DNA of 64,000 bases from assembly GCF_964355755.1 (NCBI RefSeq), contig NC_092679.1, positions 7,192,001-7,256,000 on the forward strand. Direction: 5' to 3'. Origin of the DNA: Antedon mediterranea (lineage: Eukaryota; Echinodermata; Crinoidea; Comatulida; Antedonidae). Positions within the stretch are counted from its first letter, which is position 1. The number at the start of each line of letters is the position of its first letter. The notes under the pieces are model-generated. The model ran no database searches. It saw nothing but the letters and a program-made list of their open reading frames with translations, and had not been told where the DNA came from. Below are positions 1-13,700 of this stretch, one piece after another. A program made the translations under genes and the position numbers.

Positions 1-1613
1 AAAAAAAACTAATACACATAATGACGACAGAATGAAGAGCTAATTTATACGTTCTTGCTGTGAAATAATTGTTCAAACTTTGGTTTTATCGATGGGATTT
101 AGAAGCTAAATGAAATGCTTAGACTTTGGCAGAATTGTTAAGTCCATTTCGTATGGAGAGACGTTCGTTCAGTTTGGAATATAAGAACATGACAGCTATT
201 CAGCTTTGAATTTACATAATAAGAACACTTAATTATTTAATTGTATTGAAAACACCGTAATAAAAAACATTATATCCTCTTAAAATCCGTATAATAAATA
301 AATTCAATTCGCGTTTGTAGAATCGTGCACATGTTTCAATCGATGTCTTTTTTTTAAATCAATTATTTCGCAGTGATTAGAACATAACGTGGGAGCAGAA
401 ATATGATTTTTTAAATATATTCGAATAATTTTAAACATTGTTTATTTTAACAAATTTAGTTTAAGAAGCTGTACTTGTAATTTTGGTCAATGACGTAACT
501 GCCCTCATCAGAAAGCGATCTATATCCATTCTGGCATACTTTTGTGAGTCTGCCTGCTGATCCATTTTTTATATTTTGCACTAAAAGGAATACAATAAAA
601 TATCTGAAATTAAAGAATGAATGAACGAATAACAGACAGATTAAACGCATTTTAAGATACCGTTAATTTGATGCTGTAATATTTATATATGTTCCATAAT
701 CTGAAGGGGTGGGGTGGGGGAGGGGGAATGTTTTGGATTATGGGAGAAATGGGTCAGATGGCCCTAATTTATTCAGTTTCGCAATGTTAAATTTTACTTC
801 AAATATTAAAATGTAACATAAACTAGAGACCAGATATTTTGTGGTTGTTATTATTGGGTTTGCATTTACACAGTGATTAAAGTTTCAATTAATGTTCCCG
901 AAGGCTTGTTATTGATGAGTCGATATGAAAGACTGTGCACTAAGCATCGGCCGTGTTTGCTCGGGGTTCGATTTCTAAGTCAACACCGTAGCTAGAAAAT
1001 TATATTATGGTACAGAGTAGTCGGGGAAACAATGTCTTTGAAAATCCTGTATAATGGATTTCTTTAAGTTTGGGGATATAATTTGAACTGTATACAGCAT
1101 AACCGGGTCACAGTATACACGATGGCTCCTCGAACCTCATTTACGTACAAGATGCAATAATGGTATTCGACGAATAACATCACGTAAACTTATAATTAAA
1201 ATGACCAATCGTGAAAGAGAAGATTATTCTATTAATCAAAATAGATATTGAATCATTACCAAAAGGCTTATTTTTAATTATGAAATCAAAAATCAATAGT
1301 AACTTTGTATTTCAATATAAAATTGGTAAATTAGGCCTGTTTCTGTGGTAACGAATTAATTATCAAAAGGTATGTAATTATGAAAACAAAATTATAAATA
1401 CTTTATAATTATTTCCTTATAAAAATGATAAATAAAAAATTCGAAATCAATTTTATAATATTTTTTCTGTCTCATAATCTAAACTGAACCGTTCTGTATT
1501 CGTTACTCCCTATCATGAAAATCGAAATCGAAAACACGTATTGGTTGAGTACCAAGTTACCGGTACCATGTCTTTTAAACATAATTATTCCAATATGGGG
1601 ATATTGTTTGACG

Positions 1614-1790
1614 AAATAAATATCAATATTAACACAGTCATGGTATTAATAAATTTGATAATCATTCTCCACCAGTATATGTGATCCTACCTCTGTAAAA
1701 TAAAATAAATATTAACACAGTCAACGAATCATATTGATATTTGTAATAGGCCTAGTTTTACCACCAGTATATGTGATCCGTAGTATACCT
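1614..1790. repeat. Imperfect tandem duplication, about 88 bp unit
   Basis: Two adjacent segments share AATATTAACACAGTCA near their start and CCACCAGTATATGTGATCC near their end, with diverged sequence between. A local duplication of no obvious function. Confidence 0.6.
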
Positions 1791-2457
1791 TGGGTTTTAG
1801 AAACCCATGCATTAAACTTTAATGTGGAGAAAGTTTGATGGTGAAATTAAAGAAAAAAATAACATTAAATAGTTCAACCGTAAAACATTCACAAAGTTCA
1901 CAGAAAGATTTATTATCGAGAAACTCATTGATAAACATTAACATGAACAAAAGTCGATGTATAATATAATAATAATAATAATAGTGCTGGCCCTACCCTT
2001 AGTTCAACAGTACATATTATGATTCCGAAACATATTATCTACTATTGAATCTTTACTTTTTTTTAATGTGTTGTTTTCTTCGTGTAGTTATTAAAGACTT
2101 TAGTTCCAATCAAATTAAAGTTGGAGAAACTTCTTTACGTTTTTTTTTAAAGCTGGATTGCAGGATTTTGTTATGATTGTACGACATCCGGCCGTTTTCT
2201 CTATATTGATACAGTATTATACTTTATTTTAAAATAGACTTTAATACGCCTACATCATTTTCTTTTTTACAACTAGGCCTATAAAGACGAAAAAATTATA
2301 GTTTTCTGTTCTAATGTGTTTGGTTAGTTATTTGAATTTTCCACTTATATGTGGTTACTAAACACAATTATTAACAACTCACAGACGAGACAAAGTATAA
2401 ATATTTATTTTGAAGTGAACATCCTGAAAACACCCCAGCAATATTGAATATAACTAC

Positions 2458-2640
2458 AACCGGATTCTCGTTCTATATAGTCGACGTGACAAAATATTGC
2501 AAAGACAATTGATATTAGACTTTCACCACCGGTTCGAAGTATTCTGTCAAACGTGACAAAATGACCATGTCAGATATTTGTACTACCGGTTCTTATACAT
2601 CCTGTTGTACGTGACAATGTTAGATATATATTTACTACTG
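2458..2640. repeat. Three diverged copies of a CCGG...ACGTGACAA unit
   Basis: Three successive blocks of roughly 60-70 bp each contain ACCGGWTTC or ACCGGTTC followed about 20 bases later by ACGTGACAA. Copies two and three also share a TCAGATAT/TTAGATAT tail. It may be an old tandem repeat, or a cluster of protein-binding sites, since CCGGTT resembles a Grainyhead core and ACGTG a bHLH/bZIP core. Confidence 0.5.
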
Positions 2641-4488
2641 ATATATAATTAGTAATATCAGGAAGTAACGTAACATTAATAAAAGTGTCTTACATCATCG
2701 TTAATTGTTTTTGAATTGCCGCAATACGGCTATGATATAGGCTCACGGCGCTTTTAACGTTAAATGTGTTTATATTTAGGAAACAAACGAAGTTATTCAA
2801 ACAAAATTTCGGAATGAAAATGGTAAATTTAAAATGATAAATATTGCACTGTATTATTAATCCAAGCTTGGACAATTTTAGGTGAAACACATTGATAAAA
2901 CACTCGAAGATAATCCAAAAATTGTTGATGAAACTTTAGAATATAGAATGATAACTTATATAAGAATTAGGCCTATAGTGAATAAAATGAAGTACGGTAT
3001 GACAAAATAATTTGATGTAGCCATGATTGATTGGAGACATAAAACACACACAAACACACAGTTGTAAATTTCTATAATTTATTACTACCTGCAGCTCATT
3101 ATGTAAACACTGCTACTAAGTTTCATGGTTAATAAAGAAAATGAAACTAAATATAATTTTAATATCCTTCTTTAGTACTCTCTAAAACAAAATGCAAATA
3201 ACAGGTTTTTTTGTTGTTTCACTAAATTTACATATTTCGAACTAAATTTACATATTCAAATAATAAAATTGAAAGTAAGCAAGTTAAAGTAAATATATTA
3301 AAGTAATATTCAATTCGAACAAAATTCCTAATGTAAACAAAATGTACAAGTAATGGTATTACGAATAAAATATACAGTACATGCTAAGTTGACGGTATGT
3401 TGTCATAACGCGTCAACTGAAACTTAAACGCATCACCTTCTTTGTTAACGTAAACAAAACAAAAATATTATCTTTCTTTACATAAATGCACATGATCATG
3501 ACAAGTTGAACGAATCAATCAAGGTGAAGAATCCTGTTTTGTTGTTTGTCTTCTTCTAACGTCAAAAAATCTTATATTTACCAATGATTCTCTTATAAAA
3601 TGTAGAAAATGTAGTTTACAATGAATAATTTAAGTAGCAGTAAATCCACTATTACATTTTTGACATTAACAACAACAGTAATGTTTAAACGAAAAATAAT
3701 AATTAATTTTAATACTTACGTAGTTTCAAAGTAAAAAACGGACGGCAGAGTTAATAATACAAACCAGTGAATAAATATGAATGGAATACAATTTTATAAT
3801 AAAGCAATTTCTTTAGAACGCCATATACAATATAACTGGAATGATTTTTTCAAGGCATATTGGACGGTATTTTAATTATCTTAATATGTTATATCTCAAA
3901 ATTAGCTTGACTTCTTTATCTACATTAAGTACTAACCTTTAACAAATATAAAATTTAAACCCTCAAAAAATGTAAAATTGTTTACAAATAACAAGGAAAA
4001 TAATATACACTATACCTACGTTATCTTATTACGCCAAATTTGTGTAAAAATGCAAAAATCAATTTTCCTTTTTTGCATACAGTAAATAAAAATTAATATT
4101 ATATGCAATTGTGCAATATTCGTTGAGAATTGTCACATGACCTCAAATTTAGAAATATTAGCAGTAGATTTGCTGATTACAAATCATTTAAATTCAATAT
4201 CTATATTATCAATAAATCGTTATTCAATAAAAGATTTTAGATAAAATATAAATACTAATAAATCTAATTCTAATAATGTAAATCTAATGTATTTCATTAT
4301 CAATATGCATCAATCAATATCAATAATTATTAATCAATACCAATCAATATTAATAAATAATCAATAAGAAATTATACATTCTTTTGGCAAATACAAACAA
4401 TTTATTTTATTCTTTTTTTAATATCATTTTTTTTTATTTGGTATATTTTCAAATGCTTTTAATTTATTTTCTAACAACATTTTGTATC

Positions 4489-4609
4489 TTAAGCTCTGTC
4501 TACACTATAAAACATTATATGACTAACAAATGTGATGTGTCTATATATGGACATATCACTTCCATATTTGGGCACATCACATTTTGTTGATAGTGTAGAC
4601 AGAGCTTTA
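4489..4609. mobile_element. Complete MITE, TTA target-site duplication
   Basis: A short element of about 115 bp with terminal inverted repeats beginning AGCTCTGTCTACACTA (4492 onward) and ending with its complement (to 4606). It is flanked on both sides by TTA, consistent with a 3-bp target duplication. The interior contains AAATGTGATGTG and its inverse. Diverged or truncated relatives occur at about 25044, 36987 and 50563. Confidence 0.75.
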
Positions 4610-4794
4610 GGCATACCCAACACAAGAAAATAATCTTCTAAGCACTTGACTTCATTCTCTGATCGACAATAAATACCAATCATTTCTCATGTCTTAAAAC
4701 TATGTAAATAAATGTTATGGAATGAAATATCTAAAATTACTTGCTGTTGCTTAGAAAAATGAAAACATTAAGTTTTTGAACTTTCTTCTTTCAT

Positions 4795-7700
4795 TCAATT
4801 GATGGTTGTTATATTGCCTTCAGCTAGCTTCTTTCTCAACACTACAACAAGTCGCTCAAGTCTGTAAGAAAGAAAAACAAAGAAACAATAGTATATACAA
4901 AAGCTACGAGAATATGATCTTTAGCTATTGAAGACCTGTTGAAAAATAACAAAACATTTTTCCACCTACATGCCATAAACCGAAGAATAATAGAAATATA
5001 TACCGGCAATCATTGAATGCAGTTCACTAGATGGATTCCAAATATGGGGCAGGGTCAGACCAACCAGTCAAATTGAATATAAATCTTCATTTGAAATTAT
5101 CAAATAAAATAATATTAGTCAATAAACTCACATAGAAGACTTAAATCTTCCATGATCTTTTGTAAATTTTGTATACACATTTTATTCACCGAAGAAGCCC
5201 TAACCAGCGAAATGAAGCTACTTTACTTAAAACATTGTACATGCCTTTAAACTTTCTTTGTATTGTTCATATAAGCCAAGACACAAGATCTATATTCATA
5301 TTAATGGATAATCTTTTTGGAAACTATTGCCTGAAATGTTTGAGATTGATTAAATTTACAAATTTATGGCAGAAAACCAAATAAAATCTTCCTTTTTTTT
5401 TAATTATTGGTAATATTTATCAATATCTGCAATGCATTTCCTTTCACTAATTTTATCCATCCACCTACAAATATACAAGTGAACTGATATTACTTTGTAT
5501 TCTATTTTTCCATTTTATGCATAATATTGTTACATCTGAAATTGGTCGAACAAGATTAAATATATTAAAGTTATTTAATGAACACACCCGAGGGAAAACT
5601 AATGATTTCAAATAATTTAGTATTATTAATAAATATCAGCTCACACTACACACGATTTGACTTTCTTAAGTAAACTGATTTAAATTCAGTTTGTGTAACA
5701 AACCGTACATACTATTAAGTATCACTTACCGTTGATATTCTTAATTTAATAATACCACGAAAATCTAAATAGCATGTTTCGTTCACACATGTTCATTCAA
5801 GCGTGATGACCTGCACAAAGGGGGCTTATGGGTACGGTCTTATTTACGCACATGACCGCTTCTCACAGTTACAAAGTTTCGTTGCCAGTATGGTTATTCC
5901 CAAAAAGATTATGATTTTGTTCCCAATTATAATTTGGGAGAAATTAAAATAGTATGATCGGGAGCAGCTGTTAGTATCATATAACATATTAATTATAACC
6001 AGTTGATATTGGTATAATGATGGTATAATGACGGTATGACACAGTTCACACAGATTAGTAATTAAAAACTATTATTCAGAATAATAAGGAATGATGATAT
6101 CATTCATATTATAATATTAATAATGTCTTAAATAGTAGGTATTACCAGCATTGCTAAATATTAAAAACATAACAGATAAATACTACTTGGCAAAATGTAG
6201 AAATTGACAGAGGGTGTACGATTTATTATTACGGACCTTATTCAATACATAAATAATTTTATTAAGTGTTTGTGAGGTCAGAAATATATATATCCATTTC
6301 AATAAGCTTGGTCTAATAATATTATATTGGCAAAAAAATTGGGACGATGACTTTGGGATGTTATCATGCAAAAAAATAAAAAAGGAGCATAGAAAACAGG
6401 AAACATGATTGGCAAATTCTATTTTTAGCATCATGATGTAATGTGAACATTCAAACAATACAATGTTAAAACTGAAAACATACTTGTCACATTTCAGCTT
6501 CAGTTCCCTCTGCACTACAGCGCTTTGCTGTAACTCACTGGCCACGTAGTTTCTCTCGTCCAATGACATCTTCAACTGTGTTGTCAGGTGATTCTTGTCT
6601 GTTTGTGCTTTGATAAGTACTTCATCTCTGGCTTTGACTTGTTCCTCTATGCTGCCAAGAGTATTGTTGAATTGGTCTCTGAGATTTGCTTCTTGCGATA
6701 GTGACTTGTGTAAACTAGTAAATAGAAAATGATATAAAATGTGTTAAAAAACATGAAAAAATGAAGATTAAAAAATCAGACTTTAAATAGGTCATTTTCA
6801 AAAATGTAAAAATTTGAATAAACAAACAGTTAAATTCGACCAACAACCTGTTGGTTTTTGCCTTAAATTACAGTTTTATCAGGTGAATAATTTTTTTTTC
6901 GATCCAAATAAAAAACTTCTATGTGACATTAAAATAGTATATTCAATAAAAAAAAATTATAATTTTTGTTTAGGGGTACAATATATCTTTAAAGAGTTAT
7001 AATTTTATAAATAAATTTTATAATAACTCTTTTTTTATAACATTTTGCAAAATACCTATAATACATCCTGAGGTTTTGCAATTCTTCCTCAAGTTTGCGG
7101 GATTTGGTTATAGCCATGTCTCGTTCCTGTCTCGTGGATTGAAGTTGAATCTAAACAGAATAGAAAATGAAACTGTTACTATCAATTGCATGAAGAACTT
7201 TGAAGCTTATAATTTATAAATTGATTAATAACTTTTAGTCAATAAAATAATGTTAAAATTACATAATGGAAATAATGCAAAAGTGTGTTCAAAGAATGGC
7301 AGTAAATATGGCAGTATTTGTTTTGTATATTCTGAGAAAACATGAATACATTTATGTACTTTACTGTTCAATATTAAGAAAATACTTAGTATTTCAGTGC
7401 AAAGTTTTCGAAATAGATCAACTGATTTTCCAAAAAGAACACAAATTTGTTCTATGAAACGCCATTTTGAATGTAGCCTATTCATGCAAAGTAAAATATT
7501 TGTAAGAATTGTTGACTGAATTTATTTAAAAGTAGATAATTTGTTACTGTGTGTTATTTGACATCGTTAACTAAGAATACAACGCTAAGTAAATGTTAAC
7601 AGAATGAATTGAAATGTCTTAATAAGACAGAAATTCAGCAGTTTCAGGCAGACAGATTATATTACTATTAAATTCTCAAAACTTCAATAATATATTAATC

Positions 7701-10700
7701 ATTGGCAACATATGCCTTTTAGTGTAAACATTCTCACGACGCGAGAAATTCATCGTGTTTCATTACAAGGATTATAACGCCAGAAAACGTTCATTAAGTT
7801 TGGATTATTGGTCAATATATAGCTGTAAAGTGGCACCCTGGGCATGCCGCCGCCGCCGCTGCCGCCGCCTTATTTACTTGTTGCGTTTCAATATAAAAGT
7901 CAATGTATGTCTCAACTGCTCTCTCTCTCATTGATTTTAGTTTCCTGGTGCAAAATTGTCAATAATTAATTTTGATCATCTGTCTAAAATTATTTTGAAT
8001 TTAATAGTATAGATTAAATTTATTTTTCTTCTTAAATTGTTCTTTTTTTTAAGCAAAATGTACAATCATCTTTTGTGTACTTTTAAAAATAAATATGTAT
8101 AATAATAATAAATAATATTAATAAATTAATAAAAATTAAAAAAAAAAAATGTTTTTTTAATTTAATAATTGTTTTCTTCTTAGGTAGATATTTAAACTAA
8201 TAATTGTTTTTTTCTTTATTTTGTAGATAATTGGTATCGCAAATGTTGGAGACAAGACGGGAAAATAACTGTTCCAGAGACCAACGATATCTAAAAACAA
8301 ATTAAAAAATTAATTTATCTAAAACAAGTAATTATAAGTAATTTGTACAATTCCTGAAGATTGCGGCATTTACAGTGGGAAAGTGAATACAAAATGCTGA
8401 CAATTTATTTTATTTATTTGTTTATTATTAATTTCAACAATATTTTATAAGAGTGGTCCATCCAGCCGAAGTTGATTATTAGGGACCTAAAGACATAAAA
8501 AAATTAAATTTAAAAAGATTGAATTTATATAAAAAGAGTGACATTGTTAGTGTTATGTATATAATTATTGTATAAATTCATTTTGTTGGAATAAAATTAA
8601 TCCAATTTGTGTTTTGAAAAAAAATTTTAAATAAAAATAACACATTTTATATGTAATGAAAGCGTTCGACAAATCAATCAGAATTGGATAAAATGTCTTT
8701 TTACCCAAAAAAATTAATAAATTCATATTCAACAAAAACACACTAAAATATTGATTTTGGCAATAAAAATACACTGAACTCTTTCCCTTCAATTGTGATT
8801 TCATTTTTTAGTTTCAAGATTATATTTATTGTGAGAAATAACATGTGGTGGTAGACGCAATTATTGGTAATAAATATTAAGCATACCACATAAATAGGAA
8901 TAATAAAAAAAAACATTATTATATAAGCATGTGTATGAATAGCAATATGTAACATTATGTTTTGCCAATTCTATTTATGATTTATATGATTTAAATTAGG
9001 TTATAAACAAAAGTATTTAAATTTAAAATAATTAAATATCATTTATTATAGAAAAGATTTTTTTAATGTAATTTATTTAATCTAGTACAAATTTGCTAAA
9101 TTAGGAAATAAGTATTCAAATTAGCTAATTTAAATATCCAGGCATTGATTTATCATGTGTTCATTCTAACATGGCCACTATGAAGGTTAGAACAGTAGTC
9201 TGCTGCTTTGTCAGTATTCTTCACACTATTATTCAGCTTATTACCCAACTTTGGGTGAGTTTATTTTGTTAACAATTTATATGAAAGTATTCTGTTAAAT
9301 AATATAGTGGTTATATTATGATTAAAGCTTTAGATTTTCTAGGCCTGTGTCTTCTAGTCTTTACTACTATTCATTGAAAGGTGTACAGGCCTGTACCTCC
9401 TCTACTGTGCAGCAACAACTTGGTTATTTTTAATTTATAACATTTATATTAGTAATCATTTTAGAATACTACTACATTGTAGTAGTGTTGTAGTTTCCTA
9501 TTTGAAAAAAAAAATATTTTAAAATATTACAAAAAAAAAATTTAACAGTGGCACCAGAAAGGGTGTGGGTAGGGGTATGGTTAGGGTCCCCATTGGTGTT
9601 GGTTGTCTCCTTATCATTACCAGGTTTGTTTTGGTGTCTGTCAATGCAAGAATTTGTTTGTTTTGTACTATCACTCTAAAGTTATACAAGTTATATTGTA
9701 ATTTGTTTGCAAAATTCCTGAAAATAAAAATAGTACTTAACAGTGTTTTATAGTTTAGTTTATGAATTTTATTCCAAAGGTGTTGTGGTTTGATAATACC
9801 ATACATAAAATCTTGCTTTGTGAAACATCAATTGAGGTACAAAATTCAATATAACCAATCATAAAGTTGCACAATAGACTACGCAAACCAACTCTAATTT
9901 TGGAAAAGAAAAGAAACCAACCTACGTAAAAGAATAAAGCGCAATATACAAGGCATTGAAAATAATTGTGCTGCTTACAATTACTTCGACTATTGAAAAG
10001 TTTTCAATACAACAATCAAGTTAACAATTTGCTAACCATTAAAATTTGATTGGTTCTGTTGTTGGGAGATGACAATGGTAGTACAGCGGGTCGAGAGCCA
10101 CAGGGTTGGAGCGAGCTGCAATAATCTAACCACCTGTAAAGGTTTCAAAAGCTTCTTATCGCGATATTGAAAGTAAGTCTTTCGATCGTAATGCTACGCC
10201 AATCAACACCTTAAACAATACAAGTGAAGCTAAACCAACAATCGGACAGCTATGTCTTTTACCACAAAGTATGTACCTCAATAAGTTCATCATAATTTAA
10301 CGGTTATTCAACTAAAACTGTCTGTAGTAGGTGGGTCATATTTTACTGCAGGTACTGCACTAATTCTTCACTAATGAACTATATTTATCGTTCATTATTA
10401 AAGTAACTACAAATGAACTAATCTAGTGAATGTAATGAAGTTTTGGCGTAAATAACTGGAAGTTACCAAATGTAGGCAAGGCCATAAGCAATGTGTACCT
10501 GCCGAATAGAAGCAAATAACAAAACAGTCCCCATTACAACATTCTGTATATCTCATTTGTTTATTACTTCAGTCAGTACTAAGTATATAATATAATATTG
10601 ATAGACTATTAATAGTATTATACTTCCCAACAACTTCCTGTATTACTTTTCCACATTTCTTTTTAATCAAAACAACAAATCACAAGTATTAAGAAAGCAA

Positions 10701-13700
10701 AAGGAGATGATGCATATCAATCAAGTATAGCTTTATATTCTCTATCCAAGTACTCTTACTTGCAGTGCTGCTAAGGTTCTGCTAATTTTTCTGAATTTAT
10801 CAGTTTAATTTAGGTTTTTGCTTATTTTATTTGTATCTCCATTGAGATTCAACTACAGCATTGTCATTTTTTCAATAATTTGCCTTTGGATTGATATATA
10901 TTTAGTATATTAAATATATTAAAATTAATCAAAATAACTATACTAAACTAGATTTAATTCGTCACTATATGACGAATTATAGGTTATATGCATTGATTTA
11001 AATAAAGATAATTGATTTTTAAAAGATATATTGATTGATTGATTTTCTCAGAATCTTTAATTATTTATAATATATGATAGGACCTTGCTAACGCGAACAC
11101 CTTAGCCGGTATCACAATCCGGTCAAAGATCCATATGCGTATAATGTCATAAACCACATTTGTTGTTACATAATAATAAAGACATAAGTTACTTTTTATC
11201 TAGATTTCATTATAAATAAATTTGAACAAACAATACGGATAATAAAAAAAAATCTTATTTCGTTTCCCAAGGTGAGACTCGATCTCGGTACCTTGAATGC
11301 CATAGACACGAGCACAGACCATCGAGCCATACACAACTAACTAAAAGTTGTAGAAAAATTCCTCTGTGTATTTACTATGCAGTAACCACTTTGGTGCAAA
11401 TAGATTATTACATACCGCAATGAATTATAATTTTTTACTATGATGACATCTTTAAAAATGTAAAAAATTATGCACTGTCAAACTAAATACTTTTAACTTT
11501 AATATATGAACTTCTTAAGAAAGAAAGTTAATGTTAAGTTGGTTATTTCGGCCTAAGAAAATGTCATAATTTGTTTGATTGTCGAAATTATTTTTTTTAA
11601 ATTTAATATGCAATTAATAAAGACTTAATAAACTTTTGTTCTCTTAATTTGATAATAAATCAAACATATGATACATACACTTCAAGAAAATGAAATAAAA
11701 AATAGGTGTTCCCCAGCATTCTGACGATATATATTAATTTTAAAATTTAGCATATTTTCACCATTTTGTTAACTTATACGTGCGTAGCCTGTCACTTTTG
11801 ACGTGCTCGTATAACGCAATTTCGAGTTGAAAAGTGAATCAAATATGATGATATTATTAAAGAAAGACTGTAAAACAGAAATCGGGCAAAAAGAGTGCGC
11901 ATTAACGTTTAATGCGCAGTGCGCGTGCAAAAATCTGCGCACTCATGGCAATTCTTTAAACGCCTAAAATTGCCTGAAACGTACTCCAATTTCATCGAAA
12001 ATAAATTTTGACAATTTTGAACATTTTAAGCGCGCGTACGCAAGCGTTATATGCGCTACGCACGTAATTGTATTGCCATATGATGAAATATGACCGTGAA
12101 AACATAACCACATCGATTCCTGGCCATAAGGAATATACTCTAAAAAATTGACTTAGCTAGATGAAACTGATGCCAAGATAATTCACAGACAAAATAGTGC
12201 TAAGGAAAGAATAAATAAATAAATAAATAAATAAATAAAGATCCTGACAGAATCAAGAGGTTAGCAATCTGATTGTGAAATGTACAATTTACAGTACTAT
12301 AATACAATATTAGACCATTCCCTACAATTGTTGACGTTTTGTAAAAATAATGCATATAATATTACTTTAAAAACATTAAACCAGGTCATTTTTTGTCTTA
12401 AATGTATGTTTTATGGTAAATTATGATAAAAAGAGAGAAACAATGCACTACCTAAGTAGGTCACAGTGAATGTCCTCTCATGGACGGTCTTTAGGCCTAG
12501 CCTAACTAAGTGTAGTTTTTGTAGGCCTAGCTGGTAAACTGCAGTGACATATGAACATCATATGCTAGGTATAGGCCTAGTCTGACATTGTCTAGTTGCT
12601 GCATTAATTGTCTTTCTGTTTTTGCCAGAATACGTTAAATTGGGGGAAACCTGGTATTTTTGCTGAAAAATTACGATTCTTCCATTTGTTTTTGGCCTTC
12701 ATGATCGATCGAAAGTTGGTGAATTACAGACGAAAAACAAAAATATCAATCCATGCAGAATGCATTGTGGCCGCTTAAATTATTAGAATCAACTTATTTT
12801 TCATATTTTTAACCATTTAAAGAGGAAAAAAGTTATCGCAATAGGACCTTATAGAATTTATTTTTACATTAATGTAGTTTGTGACCTTAGATTAGATCTA
12901 AAAAAACGTAGGGAGTGGGACTTTAACAATTATCTCTATTGCAATATCAAAAAAAGTTGTTTAATCTAGCAAGTTTCTTGTAATTATTTTACACCAAATA
13001 ACACCATAATTACAGAAATAGAGAATTGAATAGAATTAGAGCTATAGGCAAAGTTAAGCAATGGTTGTAATTGTCTAAACGATTTGCTTTTAAAAAACAA
13101 TTTGGTACTGCATACATACTATTTTCCTTCAAGCAATTACGACCTTAGTTGCTATTATAAGATAAATTCAGCAATTCTTGTCAAATGTTTGAGCAAGTAA
13201 AAAGAAGGGTATTAGCGTTTTTACGTGTAATTTGATCATTTGCTGCGGGTAAGACTTACAATCGCTGTTGTTCAATTAGAGGTAGCTTACCTTTTCAAAA
13301 CCACAATCATTCCAAAAATTGTTGGTTCATAATTAAGTCTATTATTAATCAACAAATTAGTAATTAAATAATTATTAATTGAAATTATTTTACAGGTATT
13401 GTACAAACAGTTATGCGAGGTGATTTAAAATGTATCTAAATACTTTAGCCTACAAAGATACTTTATTAATCCAATAGACAAAATATAAGCTTAAATTGCT
13501 ATTTTTTGGCCTAGCCAACCCATACTAGTAGAAAAATATGTATTTCTGGTTGGGAGCTAATTTATTCCAGATTCGGAAAAACACTGATATCCATTTATTA
13601 ATGTTTTTACATTTTCGTATCTACATAACTTTAAAATTTTGTCCTAGTATAGTATAGGCCTAAAATTAATATCAAATACAATTGTTAGATATAATCAATA

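Larger units (their letters stand above)
1..4794. other. Gene-free flank downstream of MIPOL1
   Basis: AT-rich sequence with no open frame resembling a protein and no exon I could support on either strand. It holds a partial tandem duplication (about 1614-1790), a three-fold degenerate repeat (about 2458-2640), a complete small inverted-repeat element (4491-4609) and, nearest MIPOL1, what should be its 3' UTR. TTTATT (AATAAA on the minus strand) occurs several times between about 4399 and 4468, so the poly(A) site cannot be fixed from sequence alone. In vertebrates foxA1 lies on this side of MIPOL1; no forkhead coding sequence is present here. Confidence 0.6.

Noticed and set aside
885-990. 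tRNA gene candidate with GGGTTCGATTTC box
   Set aside because: The B box is fair but no A box or cloverleaf fits upstream; too weak even for a SINE call.
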